DNA of 64,000 nt from positions 26,892-90,891 of the forward strand of contig JBFWUW010000022.1 of assembly GCA_050247075.1 (NCBI GenBank), in the 5' to 3' direction. The translations under genes were made by a program, and so were the position numbers. Positions 1 through 8,159 of this stretch are shown here, in pieces. How positions within the stretch are numbered: the stretch's first letter is position 1; each line of letters starts with the position of its first letter. Source of the stretch: JBFWUW01 sp050247075 (lineage in GTDB: Bacteria > Planctomycetota > Planctomycetia > Pirellulales > JBFWUW01). A model generated the notes under the pieces. The model was not told the DNA's origin and ran no database searches. It saw only the letters and a list, made by a program, of their open reading frames with translations.

Positions 1-2518
1 AAGCCCAAAACAAATCGCGGAAGACCGCCTCGCGCGATTCCCCTTCGCGCAGGGCCGAGTCGATGGCGGCTTGCTCGGGCTCGTTGGGCACGCGCGACAA
101 AACCACCGCGAACAGTTCTTGCACGGCCGCGTTGTTATCGGGGCAAGCCGCCAGCAGCGTTGCCAGACGGCCTTCGCCCGACTCAATCTTGCGCTGGGTC
201 GTCTCGCCATTTTGCAGGTGCAGCAACTGCGACAGGTTGACCTCGCCCACCCGCTCGCAGGCGCAGGCCGTGACGCGGTTCGAGCGGCCAAACAGGCTGA
301 GAAAGTAGGAATCCAACGACGGGTCGGCCAGTTGCTGTGCCCGCGTCCCCAGCGGATAGCCGGCAAACGGCTCTGGCACGCCGGTGGCATCGCACACGGC
401 ATCGAGCAAGGTCTCGGCCTCTAACCGCCGGGCATAATAGTGCGAGTAGAACCGCGTGTCGGTCTCGTTGGCCGGCAATGTCTCGGCACTGAGCTGGTAG
501 GCCCGCGAATTGAGCAGCAACCGCATCAGGTGCTTCAGGTTGTACTGGCTGCCGACGAATTCCTGGTTGAGCGCTTGCCACAAGGCCGGGTTGCTGGGGG
601 GATTGCTGGCCCGCAAGTCGTCCACCGGTTCCACGAGTCCGGTCCCCAAGAAATGCCTTACCAACCGGTTGACCATCGCGCCGCTGAAGTATTCGTTGGC
701 CGGATCGGTCATCCAAGCGGCCAGTGGCACGCGAGGGTCTTGCCCCTCCGCGATCGTCACGGAAGAACGGTCGAGCGGCTGTGGCACCATCAGCTTGCCG
801 GTGCGGGGCTGCGTCACCCCCAGCGGCCGGTTGGCCTCGGTGGGGGCCATCAGCAGCGTCGTTGGCCCTTTGTGCGGTTCTTGCCGCTGAAACTTGACCG
901 GGGCAAAAAACGCGGCGAAATGGTAGAAGTCATCCTGCGTGTATTTTTCCAAGGGATGATTGTGGCACTGCGCGCAACCGATTCGCGTCCCCAACAACGC
1001 CTGGGCGACCGAGGCCGTGACCTCGGAATTCTCGGCCTGGCCCTGTTCGCCCACCGTCACCACAAAGTAGCCCACCGCCGGATTGTCGGTCGTCTTGCCG
1101 CTGGCCGTCAGCACGTCGCGGGCGATCTGGTCCCAATGCCGGCCGTCGGCCAGTTGTTGCCTCAGCCATTGATGGAAGGCCCGCACCCCCTTGGAGCCGC
1201 GGACATCGTGGTCGCGCTCGCGGCGATTCTGAAACAAATCACCCAGCCGCAGCGCCCAATAATCGACCCACTCAGGCCGTTCCAACAGCCCATCCACGAG
1301 CCGCGCGCGTTTGTCGGGCCGCGCGTCGGCCATGAACGCGCGATATTCGTCCAAAGACGGCAAGCGGCCGATGGTATCCAGGCAGGCCCGCCGCAAAAAG
1401 ACGTCGTCGCTGCTGGCGGACGACGGCGGAATACGTAGCGCGCCAAGTTTGGCAAACACATGCTCATCGACCACATTGTTTCTTGCCGCGAGCTGGCTGG
1501 GATCGACCGGTTCCTCGAACGGCAGCGTGACGATCAGCACAGAGACCAGTCCTTGGAAGTGAACGCGAATCGCCGTCTCGCCGTGGCGCAGCCCACGAAT
1601 CAACCCCTGGTCGGAAACTTCGGCCACGCCCGGATCGTTCGAGGCGAACTTTGCCAGCCAGGTCACATCTTGCGTGCGGCCGTCGGCGAATTTGGCTTGC
1701 ACCAGCAGTTGCTGTTCGTCGTTGACGCGCAAGACACGGGAACCCGGCAGAATCGCCAGCGATTCCAACAGCGGTTCATCGGCGATGACGCCAGGCGCGC
1801 CGGCGATGATCCAGTCGAGCAGCATTTGGTACTCGCGCGAGCCGGCTGAGATGAGCCGTCCGCCCGCGTGGGGTGCTACATTCAACGGCTTGCGCAGTAA
1901 CAGGCTGTCGGTCGGCCGCGTATGGCTGATGCGGCGGCCGGCGAGTTCCCGTGTCATCCATTCGTGGTCCCAGTCGGGCGCGTAGCCACGCAGCGACAGC
2001 CGAAAGCCGTTTTGCCCGGTTCCTTTGCCGTGGCAAGCCCCTTGATTGCAACCCAACCGGGTCAACAGCGGCTCAATGGCGTGGACAAACGACGGCGCCG
2101 CCGCGCCTTGGCCCGCTTGTCGCACGAAGACGGGAATGGCCGCCTGCTGGCCGCCGAACCGCGCCGTCAGCGTGGCCTGGCCATCGTTCAGCCCGCGAAC
2201 CTGGCCGGCGTTGTTTACATCGGAATGGCCAATCTGGACCGTACCGGCCGGCTCGGCTTGCAGTTCCGCCAAGCGTGTGACATCGACCGTCCGCCCATCC
2301 GCGTATTCCGCCGTGACCAGCACTCCGTGGCGGCAATCGGGTCCGAGCAGTTCTAGCGCGGCTGGCTCCACCCGTAACCGCACGGGCAAGGCCTCATCCG
2401 CCAAGCCATGTCGGCCGTTTGCCACGCGGATGGCCAACGCCAGCAGCGGAACCAGGAGCCACAATCGGTTCAAGGGAGCGACCTCGGCAGGTGGGAAAAC
2501 AGGCGGGAAGGCGACCAT
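1..2518 (-). CDS. DUF1549/DUF1553 planctomycete cytochrome-type secreted protein, 3' end cut by window edge
   Basis: The minus-strand frame stays open from 2518 to the left edge, so the C-terminus is missing. After a hydrophobic N-terminal signal (LWLLVPLLALAI) come two bacterial Ig-like (Big_2 type) stretches and a planctomycete cytochrome-type motif GCNQGACHGKG (about 2035-2060). A DUF1549-like region with a second haem-type motif GCAQCHNHP (about 965-985) follows, and then a DUF1553-like region (MVNRLVRHFLGTGLV, about 620-690). This domain order is typical of large planctomycete secreted proteins whose biochemical role is unknown. The start is uncertain: ATG at 2518 is in frame, but a TTG at 2473 would place the signal peptide directly at the N-terminus. 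No clear ribosome binding site favours either. Confidence 0.85.
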   Translation of the reverse strand, partial: MVAFPPVFPPAEVAPLNRLWLLVPLLALAIRVANGRHGLADEALPVRLRVEPAALELLGPDCRHGVLVTAEYADGRTVDVTRLAELQAEPAGTVQIGHSDVNNAGQVRGLNDGQATLTARFGGQQAAIPVFVRQAGQGAAAPSFVHAIEPLLTRLGCNQGACHGKGTGQNGFRLSLRGYAPDWDHEWMTRELAGRRISHTRPTDSLLLRKPLNVAPHAGGRLISAGSREYQMLLDWIIAGAPGVIADEPLLESLAILPGSRVLRVNDEQQLLVQAKFADGRTQDVTWLAKFASNDPGVAEVSDQGLIRGLRHGETAIRVHFQGLVSVLIVTLPFEEPVDPSQLAARNNVVDEHVFAKLGALRIPPSSASSDDVFLRRACLDTIGRLPSLDEYRAFMADARPDKRARLVDGLLERPEWVDYWALRLGDLFQNRRERDHDVRGSKGVRAFHQWLRQQLADGRHWDQIARDVLTASGKTTDNPAVGYFVVTVGEQGQAENSEVTASVAQALLGTRIGCAQCHNHPLEKYTQDDFYHFAAFFAPVKFQRQEPHKGPTTLLMAPTEANRPLGVTQPRTGKLMVPQPLDRSSVTIAEGQDPRVPLAAWMTDPANEYFSGAMVNRLVRHFLGTGLVEPVDDLRASNPPSNPALWQALNQEFVGSQYNLKHLMRLLLNSRAYQLSAETLPANETDTRFYSHYYARRLEAETLLDAVCDATGVPEPFAGYPLGTRAQQLADPSLDSYFLSLFGRSNRVTACACERVGEVNLSQLLHLQNGETTQRKIESGEGRLATLLAACPDNNAAVQELFAVVLSRVPNEPEQAAIDSALREGESREAVFRDLFWA

Positions 2519-2620
2519 AATTTTACACCGACTACCCACCCGCCACAATCGCGGGCAAGGGCGAACAGGCATTTGAAAATCATGCAACGATTGCGGTCAC
2601 GCCGGTTGCCGTGGGTGGCA

Positions 2621-2962
2621 CTTGGCTGTAGGAGCCGTCTCCGACGGCGACAATCGGCGTTCCGTCCTGGAGAGCCGAGACCGCCAAAAACGCCGCAGAC
2701 TCAGGCCAGATTGCACATCGCGGCCGAGAACGGCGGGATCGTACCGCCCCGCCAAGAGAAGAACCACGAATCAAACGAATCCAACGAATGAATCTCCTGA
2801 GTGGAAACTCGCTTGAGGAACAGGGGGCGGGCGGCGACTGGAAGAACTCGCACCGTAGGATCCTTATTCGTTGGATTCGTTCGATTCGTGGTTCTCACCA
2901 GGCCTCGTCTAATCGCCGGTACGCATTCAACTCGCTGGCAATGCTTTATCTGCAAATGTCTG
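2621..2962 (+). repeat. 342-bp dispersed repeat, copy 1
   Basis: Aligns without gaps to 18205-18546, with about 25 mismatches by eye (roughly 93% identity). It starts with a member of the short hairpin family (2628-2648). It also contains a 30-nt inverted repeat, AGAACCACGAATC... at 2760-2789 and its complement at 2866-2895, with one mismatch between the arms and a 76-nt spacer. Substitutions between the copies do not follow a codon pattern. Both copies lie upstream of plus-strand genes (htrA here, the AAA+/RF2 fusion at the other site). Confidence 0.9.
2628..2648 (+). repeat. short covarying hairpin element
   Basis: GTAGGA is followed by arm GCCGTC, loop TCC and arm GACGGC, a perfect 6-bp stem. 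Related hairpins with other but still self-complementary arms occur at 16024-16044, 18211-18232, 34391-34410, 52892-52940 and 56465-56510. Confidence 0.75.
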
Positions 2963-3157
2963 AAGAGCGAGGGGCATTGCCAATCCGCGGGGCATCAGCC
3001 GGCGGTATACGTCACGCCAGCAGTTGCCGCGTGCTCGGCGGCACCCAAGCCCGCGCATAGCGTGCAAACCCGCCGTGCGGCCTCGAAGGCGGAAAAACTT
3101 TTTGCCGGTTTTTCGCCCCTTGGCCGCAAGATAGGGCTGCTGGCGGCAATTATCTTT

Positions 3158-3186
3158 TTGGCGAAAGTTGCCTATCCTCTTAGATT
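3158..3186 (+). promoter_or_regulatory. possible sigma-70-like promoter of htrA
   Basis: TTGGCG at 3158-3163 and TAGATT at 3181-3186 are 17 nt apart, about 160 nt upstream of the htrA start. This is only a consensus match by eye; nothing else supports it. Confidence 0.35.
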
Positions 3187-3345
3187 TGATGCGTTTCAGG
3201 GAGCAAGAAACGCATCGTGCCAGCATTCCCGCAGGGTTCTCTCGCCACGCAAACCTCTATAATGATCGGGAACCAAAGCCCCCTGGGTTGCGTAGAGTTA
3301 TCTCCACGCCAACTGTTGGGCGAACATCCGCAAAGGAGATTGTCG

Positions 3346-4857
3346 ATGAATTGCAGTACCACCAAGAACAAACGAACTTCTTGGATCGCGGCCTCGGCCG
3401 TGGTCGTCGCTCTGGGATTTGGTGCCAGCCAGTGGCTAGCCCCAACCGTCGCCGCCGATCCTGAGACCAACGCCAATGTCAGCCACGCCAAGGCCCTCTC
3501 CAAGGCTTTCCGCAATGCGGCCCACGAAGCCATGCCTTCCGTGGTGACCATTCGCACCAAGTCCCAGTCGGTCCAGGCCAAGGGCCGCGGCCGCCGCGGC
3601 GGCGAGAACCCGTTCAAAGGCACCCCCTTCGAGGATTTCTTCTCGGACGACATGGAACGCTTTGGCAATGGCAGCCAGCGGCCGCAGTCGGGCGTGGGGT
3701 CGGGCGTGATCATCGACCGGACGGGCATTGTGTTGACCAACAACCACGTCGTGGAAGGGGCCGATGAAGTCATTGTCCGCCTCTCGGACGGTCGCGAATA
3801 CAAAGGGACCGACGTCAAGACCGACCCACAGACCGATCTGGCGATTGTCCGCATCAAGGGAGAAGGCGATCTGCCGTTCGCCAAGATGGGCGACTCCGAC
3901 GAAATGGAAATCGGCGACTGGGTGATTGCCGTGGGCAACCCGTTTGAATTGGAAACGACCGTCAGCGCCGGCATCATCAGCGGCAAGGGGCGCGAACTTG
4001 GCCCAGGCCAGCGCACCAAGTACCTGCAGACCGATGCCGCCATCAACCCCGGCAACTCGGGCGGGCCGTTGCTCAACCTGGATGGCGAAGTCATTGGCAT
4101 CAACACGGCCATCGCCACCACCACCGGCCAGTTCGCGGGCGTGGGGTTTGCCATTCCCATCAATCTGGCCAAGTGGGTCACCAGCCAACTCGTGAAGACG
4201 GGTGAAGTCCATCGCGCCTACCTGGGCGTGCAGATTGGCGAAATAACCCCCGATCTGGCCGAAAAATTCGGCGTCAAGCCCAACAGCGGCGTGCTGGTTG
4301 GCGACGTATTGCCCAACGCCCCGGCCGCCAAGGCTGGCATGGAAGAAGGCGATGTCGTCACGGCCTTCGCCGGCCGCAAAGTCAGCAAGCCTCGCGACCT
4401 GCAAGAAGCGGTCGAACGCTGCGAACTAGGTTCGACGCAAAAGGTCGAGGTCATCCGCGACGGCAAACCGCTGACCTTGGAAGTGGCGGTGGCCGAACTG
4501 CCTAAAGACTTGACCCCTGTCCGCGGCCGTGGCCGAGAAGACCAGGGCGATGTCGAAGAGCCCTCGCTGGAATACAAAGACATGGGCCTCAGCGTCGGTG
4601 CCTTGACCGACGAAAAAGCCAAGGAGCTAAGCTACCAGCAACAGTCGGGCGTGCTGATTACGGGTGTCGATAAAGACAGCCTGGCCTTCGAAAAGGGGCT
4701 GCGGGAAGACATGCTGATCCTCAAGGTCGATCGGCAAGCGGTCACCAGTGTCGAGGAGTTCGAGAAAGCCCTGGAGGGAGCCTCGCTCAACAAGGGCATT
4801 CTGCTGCAAGTCTACACGCCCTCCGGCAAGAGCTTTGTCGTGTTGAAGAACAAATAA
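3346..4857 (+). CDS. HtrA/DegQ-type periplasmic serine protease with two PDZ domains
   Basis: 503 residues. The start is the ATG at 3346 because AAAGGAGAT lies 6-14 nt upstream; an upstream in-frame extension has no such site. A signal/anchor segment spans residues about 12-36. The trypsin-like domain carries the full catalytic triad: H134 (TNNHVVEG), D164 (TDLAIVRI) and S238 (NPGNSGGPLL). Two PDZ domains follow (about 290-385 and 425-500). HtrA proteases degrade or refold damaged envelope proteins, and the length and order fit DegP/DegQ/MucD proteins. A charged low-complexity insert (RGRRGGENPF, about 80-115) sits where other HtrAs have the LA loop. The gene is alone and ends in a strong terminator. 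Confidence 0.95.
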   Translation: MNCSTTKNKRTSWIAASAVVVALGFGASQWLAPTVAADPETNANVSHAKALSKAFRNAAHEAMPSVVTIRTKSQSVQAKGRGRRGGENPFKGTPFEDFFSDDMERFGNGSQRPQSGVGSGVIIDRTGIVLTNNHVVEGADEVIVRLSDGREYKGTDVKTDPQTDLAIVRIKGEGDLPFAKMGDSDEMEIGDWVIAVGNPFELETTVSAGIISGKGRELGPGQRTKYLQTDAAINPGNSGGPLLNLDGEVIGINTAIATTTGQFAGVGFAIPINLAKWVTSQLVKTGEVHRAYLGVQIGEITPDLAEKFGVKPNSGVLVGDVLPNAPAAKAGMEEGDVVTAFAGRKVSKPRDLQEAVERCELGSTQKVEVIRDGKPLTLEVAVAELPKDLTPVRGRGREDQGDVEEPSLEYKDMGLSVGALTDEKAKELSYQQQSGVLITGVDKDSLAFEKGLREDMLILKVDRQAVTSVEEFEKALEGASLNKGILLQVYTPSGKSFVVLKNK

Positions 4858-4914
4858 CACGTCCAGCCCGCCGGAAAAAGAACAGGCCCGACGGCCACCG
4901 ATCTCCCTTGTTGC

Positions 4915-4955
4915 GTCCGCGCGGCATCCCCCTTGGATGTCGCGCGGACCTTTTT
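4915..4955 (+). terminator. rho-independent terminator of htrA
   Basis: GTCCGCGCG (4915-4923) pairs with CGCGCGGAC (4941-4949); the stem extends through CATCC/GGATG with one internal mismatch. It closes a short loop and is followed directly by a run of T. It lies about 60 nt after the htrA stop codon. Confidence 0.85.
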
Positions 4956-5112
4956 GTTGGGGAGCATGCATCGCTGCGCGAAGAGCAGCGCGCTTGGCTC
5001 ATCAACTCCGTTCCCGCCATTCGCTTCGCCGCCGGCCCAGGCACCCCTCGCCACGGGCCAAGCTGACGGCCGACAGCTTCTCCGCTAGCAGCTTCTCGCG
5101 CTAGCTGCAGAG

Positions 5113-5166
5113 AAGGGTGGCTGGGTCTGACCAGCGGGAAGGCCCAGCGGAGTTGCTTTCCAACCA
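5113..5166 (+). repeat. 55-bp dispersed repeat, copy 1
   Basis: AAGGGTGGCTGG, CTGACCA, GGGAAG, CCCAGCGGAGTTG and TTCCAACC occur here in the same order and spacing as at 33994-34049. GCTGGG and CCCAGC inside the unit can pair. Confidence 0.7.
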
Positions 5167-5373
5167 GAAAACCCGACGGACCCCGCCCCAGGGCAACCCG
5201 ATTGGATCATCTACGAACCAGGGACACCCATGATGTGACCGTGCATTCAGGCTGGGTGGTCCCGAATGCTCGCCGGTAACCGCAGTTCGCAGCATATTGT
5301 TCGGACAAATCTTACGTCCGCGATCCCTACCAGCCCGCACTGGTTTGAATAATGGACGTCCCCAGCCGCTGGC

Positions 5374-5922
5374 TCACGCAAAGCCATCCCCGTCGCCCGG
5401 AACAGCCGATTGCCAGTTGCGATGAAACTGGATGTTGAACATGGAAATCTGAATCTCCGTGGAAACGGCCAAAGTCGCGGCAATCAGGCGCGGCAGCATT
5501 CTCTCACCATGCGATGCGTCATTCCAAAGTCGCCAGGCGGCGAACAGTACCCACATCAGACCGATCGGGACACCCAAAAAACAGAACAGGCCTATGCTGG
5601 CGGCGAGAATTTCCGGCAGTGCCCTTAACGCTGGTTTTAGGGTGCTCGACGATGTTGAGGTGAAATACAACCACGACAATGCGATCCATGCCCAAGCGCA
5701 AAGCAGCCTTGGAAGAGTAATCGGCCGACTACTCACCGGCAGCATGCGAACTACAAGGATGAACCCAAGGAGAACCGCCAGACTGATTGCGCCGCAGATG
5801 GCTGATGAGTGGTCGGCCGATTCTTGATTCTGGAAGTCCCAATTGCTCATCATTCCGCCGATGCCGACGTGCAGAGCAACGAGGGCGATCAAGAACTGCA
5901 AAGTATGGCGATGTCTGGCCAT
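5374..5922 (-). CDS. hypothetical four-helix membrane protein
   Basis: 182 residues from the ATG at 5922; an in-frame ATG at 5994 would add 24 residues. I do not recognise the family. Four hydrophobic segments are visible: TLQFLIALVALHVGIGGM, AICGAISLAVLLGFILVV, LLCAWAWIALSWLYF and IGLFCFLGVPIGLMWVLF. No catalytic motif is visible. Neither start has a clear ribosome binding site; 5922 is preferred because MARHRH directly precedes the first helix. The gene stands alone between repeat-rich regions, so context gives no hint of its role. Confidence 0.6.
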   Translation of the reverse strand: MARHRHTLQFLIALVALHVGIGGMMSNWDFQNQESADHSSAICGAISLAVLLGFILVVRMLPVSSRPITLPRLLCAWAWIALSWLYFTSTSSSTLKPALRALPEILAASIGLFCFLGVPIGLMWVLFAAWRLWNDASHGERMLPRLIAATLAVSTEIQISMFNIQFHRNWQSAVPGDGDGFA

Positions 5923-6264
5923 TGGAATCGCAACTTGGGACAGCCAGTTCCGGGGATGTTTTGAGTAATCGGGGCGCAGCCGGGAAACACCCATAGTTTG
6001 AGCGAGGAACCATTGCGGTTGGGTTGACGACCTAACCTATTGCTGAAAGGCATGTTACGAAATCGGCCGTATGAGGTCCACACCGCGGAGACCAGGACCG
6101 CCGTGAAGCCGGTTCTGTTCGCTCGGCCGCACTCCATAAGCGGGTCTCGATGGATGCGGCGTGGGCGGTCCAGCACACGTCGGTGACGGGCAAGCTCGCT
6201 CTCGCCGGCCACTCGGCCTTTGCACTCGCGTAGAAAATATATTTATAAATATATATTTTATTAG

Positions 6265-6292
6265 TTTACAAACAGAATGCATCTTATACAAT
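6265..6292 (+). promoter_or_regulatory. sigma-70-like promoter in front of non-coding element A
   Basis: TTTACA at 6265-6270 and TACAAT at 6287-6292, 16 nt apart, lie within a strongly AT-rich stretch that is exceptional in this GC-rich window. The first conserved hairpin of element A begins 24 nt after the -10 box. Element B has the same arrangement (TTGACA, 17 nt, TACTTT; hairpin 24 nt downstream), which supports both. Confidence 0.55.
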
Positions 6293-6298
6293 GACCAG

Positions 6299-6955
6299 CG
6301 TCCGGCTTTGCGCGCGGACGTGGCTTTTGCACGTCCATCGGGCGCGAAGCCCCTAACCCGCCCAAGTATCGTCGTCCGCCGCGTGCTCGAACAGCATGGC
6401 CGTGGCGGACGGTCGATCGGGCGAGTCACTTATTACGGCTACCGTTGCCGGCTGCTCGGCCAACTTGGGAGCGACGCCTACTTCGCCGCTCCCTCCGCCG
6501 ACCGGTACGTGTCACGGGGCCTATCCATATTTTTGAAACGCGGTCGTTACGCGGGGCGCTGAAAGTCCGCGCCGCCAGAATTCACGCCTTTTGCAGGCGA
6601 ACCTGCACCACAACCCCCCGAAACACGGCAATTTTGGAACAGGAAGCGTTCAAACCTACCGCCGCCATCGACGATCCATGCCCAGCAACCCCGCGCCAGA
6701 AGCAGTATCTACCCGCGAATCAAGCCGGCAAAGCAGGAGCTTTGCGGCTACGAGCACCTGCACCACACCCCGTAGTGGAACAGGTAACGCGGTCGCGAGG
6801 ACAAGAAACGCCGCGATTTCGCGGAAAGGTACCCCGTTGCTACCTGCACCACTCCGTGAAATGGTGCGGGTAACGTGGAACGAGAAGCACCGGGCCTTGC
6901 TGTTGCTCAAACGCCCGCCACCCGCGTTCGCCGGTCCCAGGCAAAAATGCCTGGG
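6299..6955 (+). ncRNA. candidate large structured RNA, copy A
   Basis: Blocks shared with element B (34220-34733) appear in the same order: hairpin GGACGTG/CACGTCC (6316-6336); a 39-nt block with one mismatch (6368-6406); a block at 6428-6453; and a block at 6502-6542 containing GGTACGTG and CCATATTTTT. The 3' part has hairpins of the ACCTGCACCA family (6756-6785, 6841-6872) and an embedded stem GCAAAGC/GCTTTGC (6728-6745). A perfect 8-bp hairpin, CCCAGGCA with TGCCTGGG (6936-6955), may mark the end. The reading frame is not conserved between A and B. The 5' end is inferred from the promoter; the 3' end is a guess. Confidence 0.45.
6756..6872 (+). repeat. two hairpins of the ACCTGCACCA/TGGTGCGGGTA family
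   Basis: Hairpin one: ACCTG and CCAC (6756-6766) pair with GTGG and CAGGT (6775-6785). Hairpin two: TACCTGCACCA (6841-6851) pairs over 11 positions, one a G-U pair, with TGGTGCGGGTA (6862-6872). Relatives lie at 34527-34558, 34661-34692 and 63908-63955. Confidence 0.7.
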
Positions 6956-7101
6956 CTATTCAATCGCTTCCTCTGGCACCCGCGCGGCACTGGCGGCTTC
7001 CTTGCCTCCGGGAATCGCCGTGGCGGGCATTGTGCGAGGGAGCCGGCAGAGCTTAATCTGGTAGGCGGGTATTCAATTGCGATATCATTGATGGAGTAGC
7101 C

Positions 7102-7983
7102 ATGCAGATGGTCGATCTTGCCTCGCGGAGTGCGCCGCTGGGGGGGCTGTTTGAGCTGCCGGCCACGCGCGATGCGTGGGACCAATACCGCCTGAGCGAC
7201 GACCAGGTGGCCCAATTCCACGACCAGGGCTATGTCGCCGGTATCCGCATTTTAACGGACGAACAGGTAGAAACCTTGCGCGGCGAGCTGGCCCGGCTGT
7301 TCGATCCGCAACATCCGCGTAATGGGCTGTTTCATGAGTTTCACACCAATGAATCGCCCGACCCGGCCAAGGTGCTGTTTCACGCGCTGGGGGCCTGGCG
7401 GATCGAGGCGGGCTTTCACGACTTGTTGTGGCATCCGGCGTTTACCGTGCCGGCCTCGCAGTTGTTGGGAGGGGCGGTGCGGTTTTGGCACGACCAGTTG
7501 TTCTGCAAGCCGGCCCGGCATGGCGGCGTGGTAGCCTGGCACCAGGATTATTCCTACTGGACCCGCACCGTGCCGATGAATCATTTGACGTGCTGGATTG
7601 GCCTGGATGACGCCACCGCCGACAACGGCTGCTTGCAATACATCCCCGGCAGCCATCGCTGGGACTTGCTGCCGATCACTGGATTAGCCGGGGACATGGA
7701 CGCCATTCAATCGGTGCTGACGCCCCAGCAATGGCGGCAGTTTCAACCGCGGCCGATTGAACTGCGCCAGGGCCATGCCTCGTTCCATCACCCCTTGATG
7801 GTCCACGGCTCGCGCGAGAACCGCACCGAGCGTCCGCGCCGGGCCGCGGTGCTCAATGCCTTTCGCGATGGCACCCAGTCGGCCAGCGACCAGCCGCTAT
7901 TGCAAGGCCTGCCCGTGGTGCCCCCCGGCGAAAAACTGCAGGGAGATTTCTTCCCCCTGCTGTTTGATCCGGCGAGCGTGTAG
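7102..7983 (+). CDS. phytanoyl-CoA dioxygenase (PhyH) family protein
   Basis: 293 residues, start ATG 7102 with GGAG at 7093-7096. The family consists of Fe(II)/2-oxoglutarate dioxygenases that hydroxylate small organic substrates. The iron-binding facial triad is visible as H147 and D149 (VVAWHQDYSYW) plus H235 (HPLMVHGS). Also typical are GLDDATADNGCLQYIPGSH (residues about 168-185) and an arginine-rich stretch after the distal histidine for the 2-oxoglutarate carboxylate. The length fits the family. No pathway partner is adjacent, so the substrate cannot be inferred. Confidence 0.85.
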   Translation: MQMVDLASRSAPLGGLFELPATRDAWDQYRLSDDQVAQFHDQGYVAGIRILTDEQVETLRGELARLFDPQHPRNGLFHEFHTNESPDPAKVLFHALGAWRIEAGFHDLLWHPAFTVPASQLLGGAVRFWHDQLFCKPARHGGVVAWHQDYSYWTRTVPMNHLTCWIGLDDATADNGCLQYIPGSHRWDLLPITGLAGDMDAIQSVLTPQQWRQFQPRPIELRQGHASFHHPLMVHGSRENRTERPRRAAVLNAFRDGTQSASDQPLLQGLPVVPPGEKLQGDFFPLLFDPASV

Positions 7984-8159
7984 CACGCCAGAATGCGAAG
8001 CCAGGATCGTCTTTGCGAGCAAGTGGCAATTCGGATGCCGCAACGCCCGCGAATCATATCCATCACGGATGATGCGTACGTTTCAGTGTAATAGCCTGGC
8101 GGAGCGCGGGCCATTGAGGATGGGTCAGCGGCTGCCGTGCGGTTGGCCTGACCGTGCGG

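Larger units (their letters stand above)
2519..3345. other. 827-bp intergenic region with a long repeat and the htrA leader
   Basis: No convincing gene. It contains the 342-bp dispersed repeat (2621-2962), then about 195 bases in which I see nothing, then a possible promoter and the leader of the htrA gene. Short open frames occur on both strands but none shows a known motif or a ribosome binding site. Confidence 0.7.
4858..5373. other. 516-bp intergenic region after htrA
   Basis: Contains the htrA terminator and one copy of a 55-bp dispersed repeat (5113-5166). At 5061-5105 it also has a stretch of the AGCTGA.GGC.GACAGCTTCTCCGC type that recurs at 11000-11034 and 12059-12092. I see nothing else that looks functional. 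Confidence 0.6.
5995..7101. other. 1.1-kb intergenic region holding non-coding element A
   Basis: From 5995 to about 6225 I see nothing specific. An AT-rich block (6230-6270) leads into promoter-like boxes and then element A (about 6299-6955), described separately. From 6956 to 7090 there is no recognisable feature; the ribosome binding site of the PhyH gene follows. Confidence 0.7.

Noticed and set aside
440..1438. 332-codon plus-strand open frame
   Set aside because: Antisense to the DUF1549/DUF1553 gene, which carries haem motifs and the family pattern in the other strand.
2701..2955. Minus-strand open frame in the 342-bp repeat, present in both copies
   Set aside because: The copies differ by scattered substitutions without third-position bias, the ends of the frames differ, and it crosses an inverted repeat.
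6161..7064. Overlapping small open frames within element A, and matching ones in B
   Set aside because: Fragments such as VLEQHGRG are shared, but the frame shifts between A and B, starts and stops are not conserved, and no ribosome binding site is present. An RNA explanation fits better.
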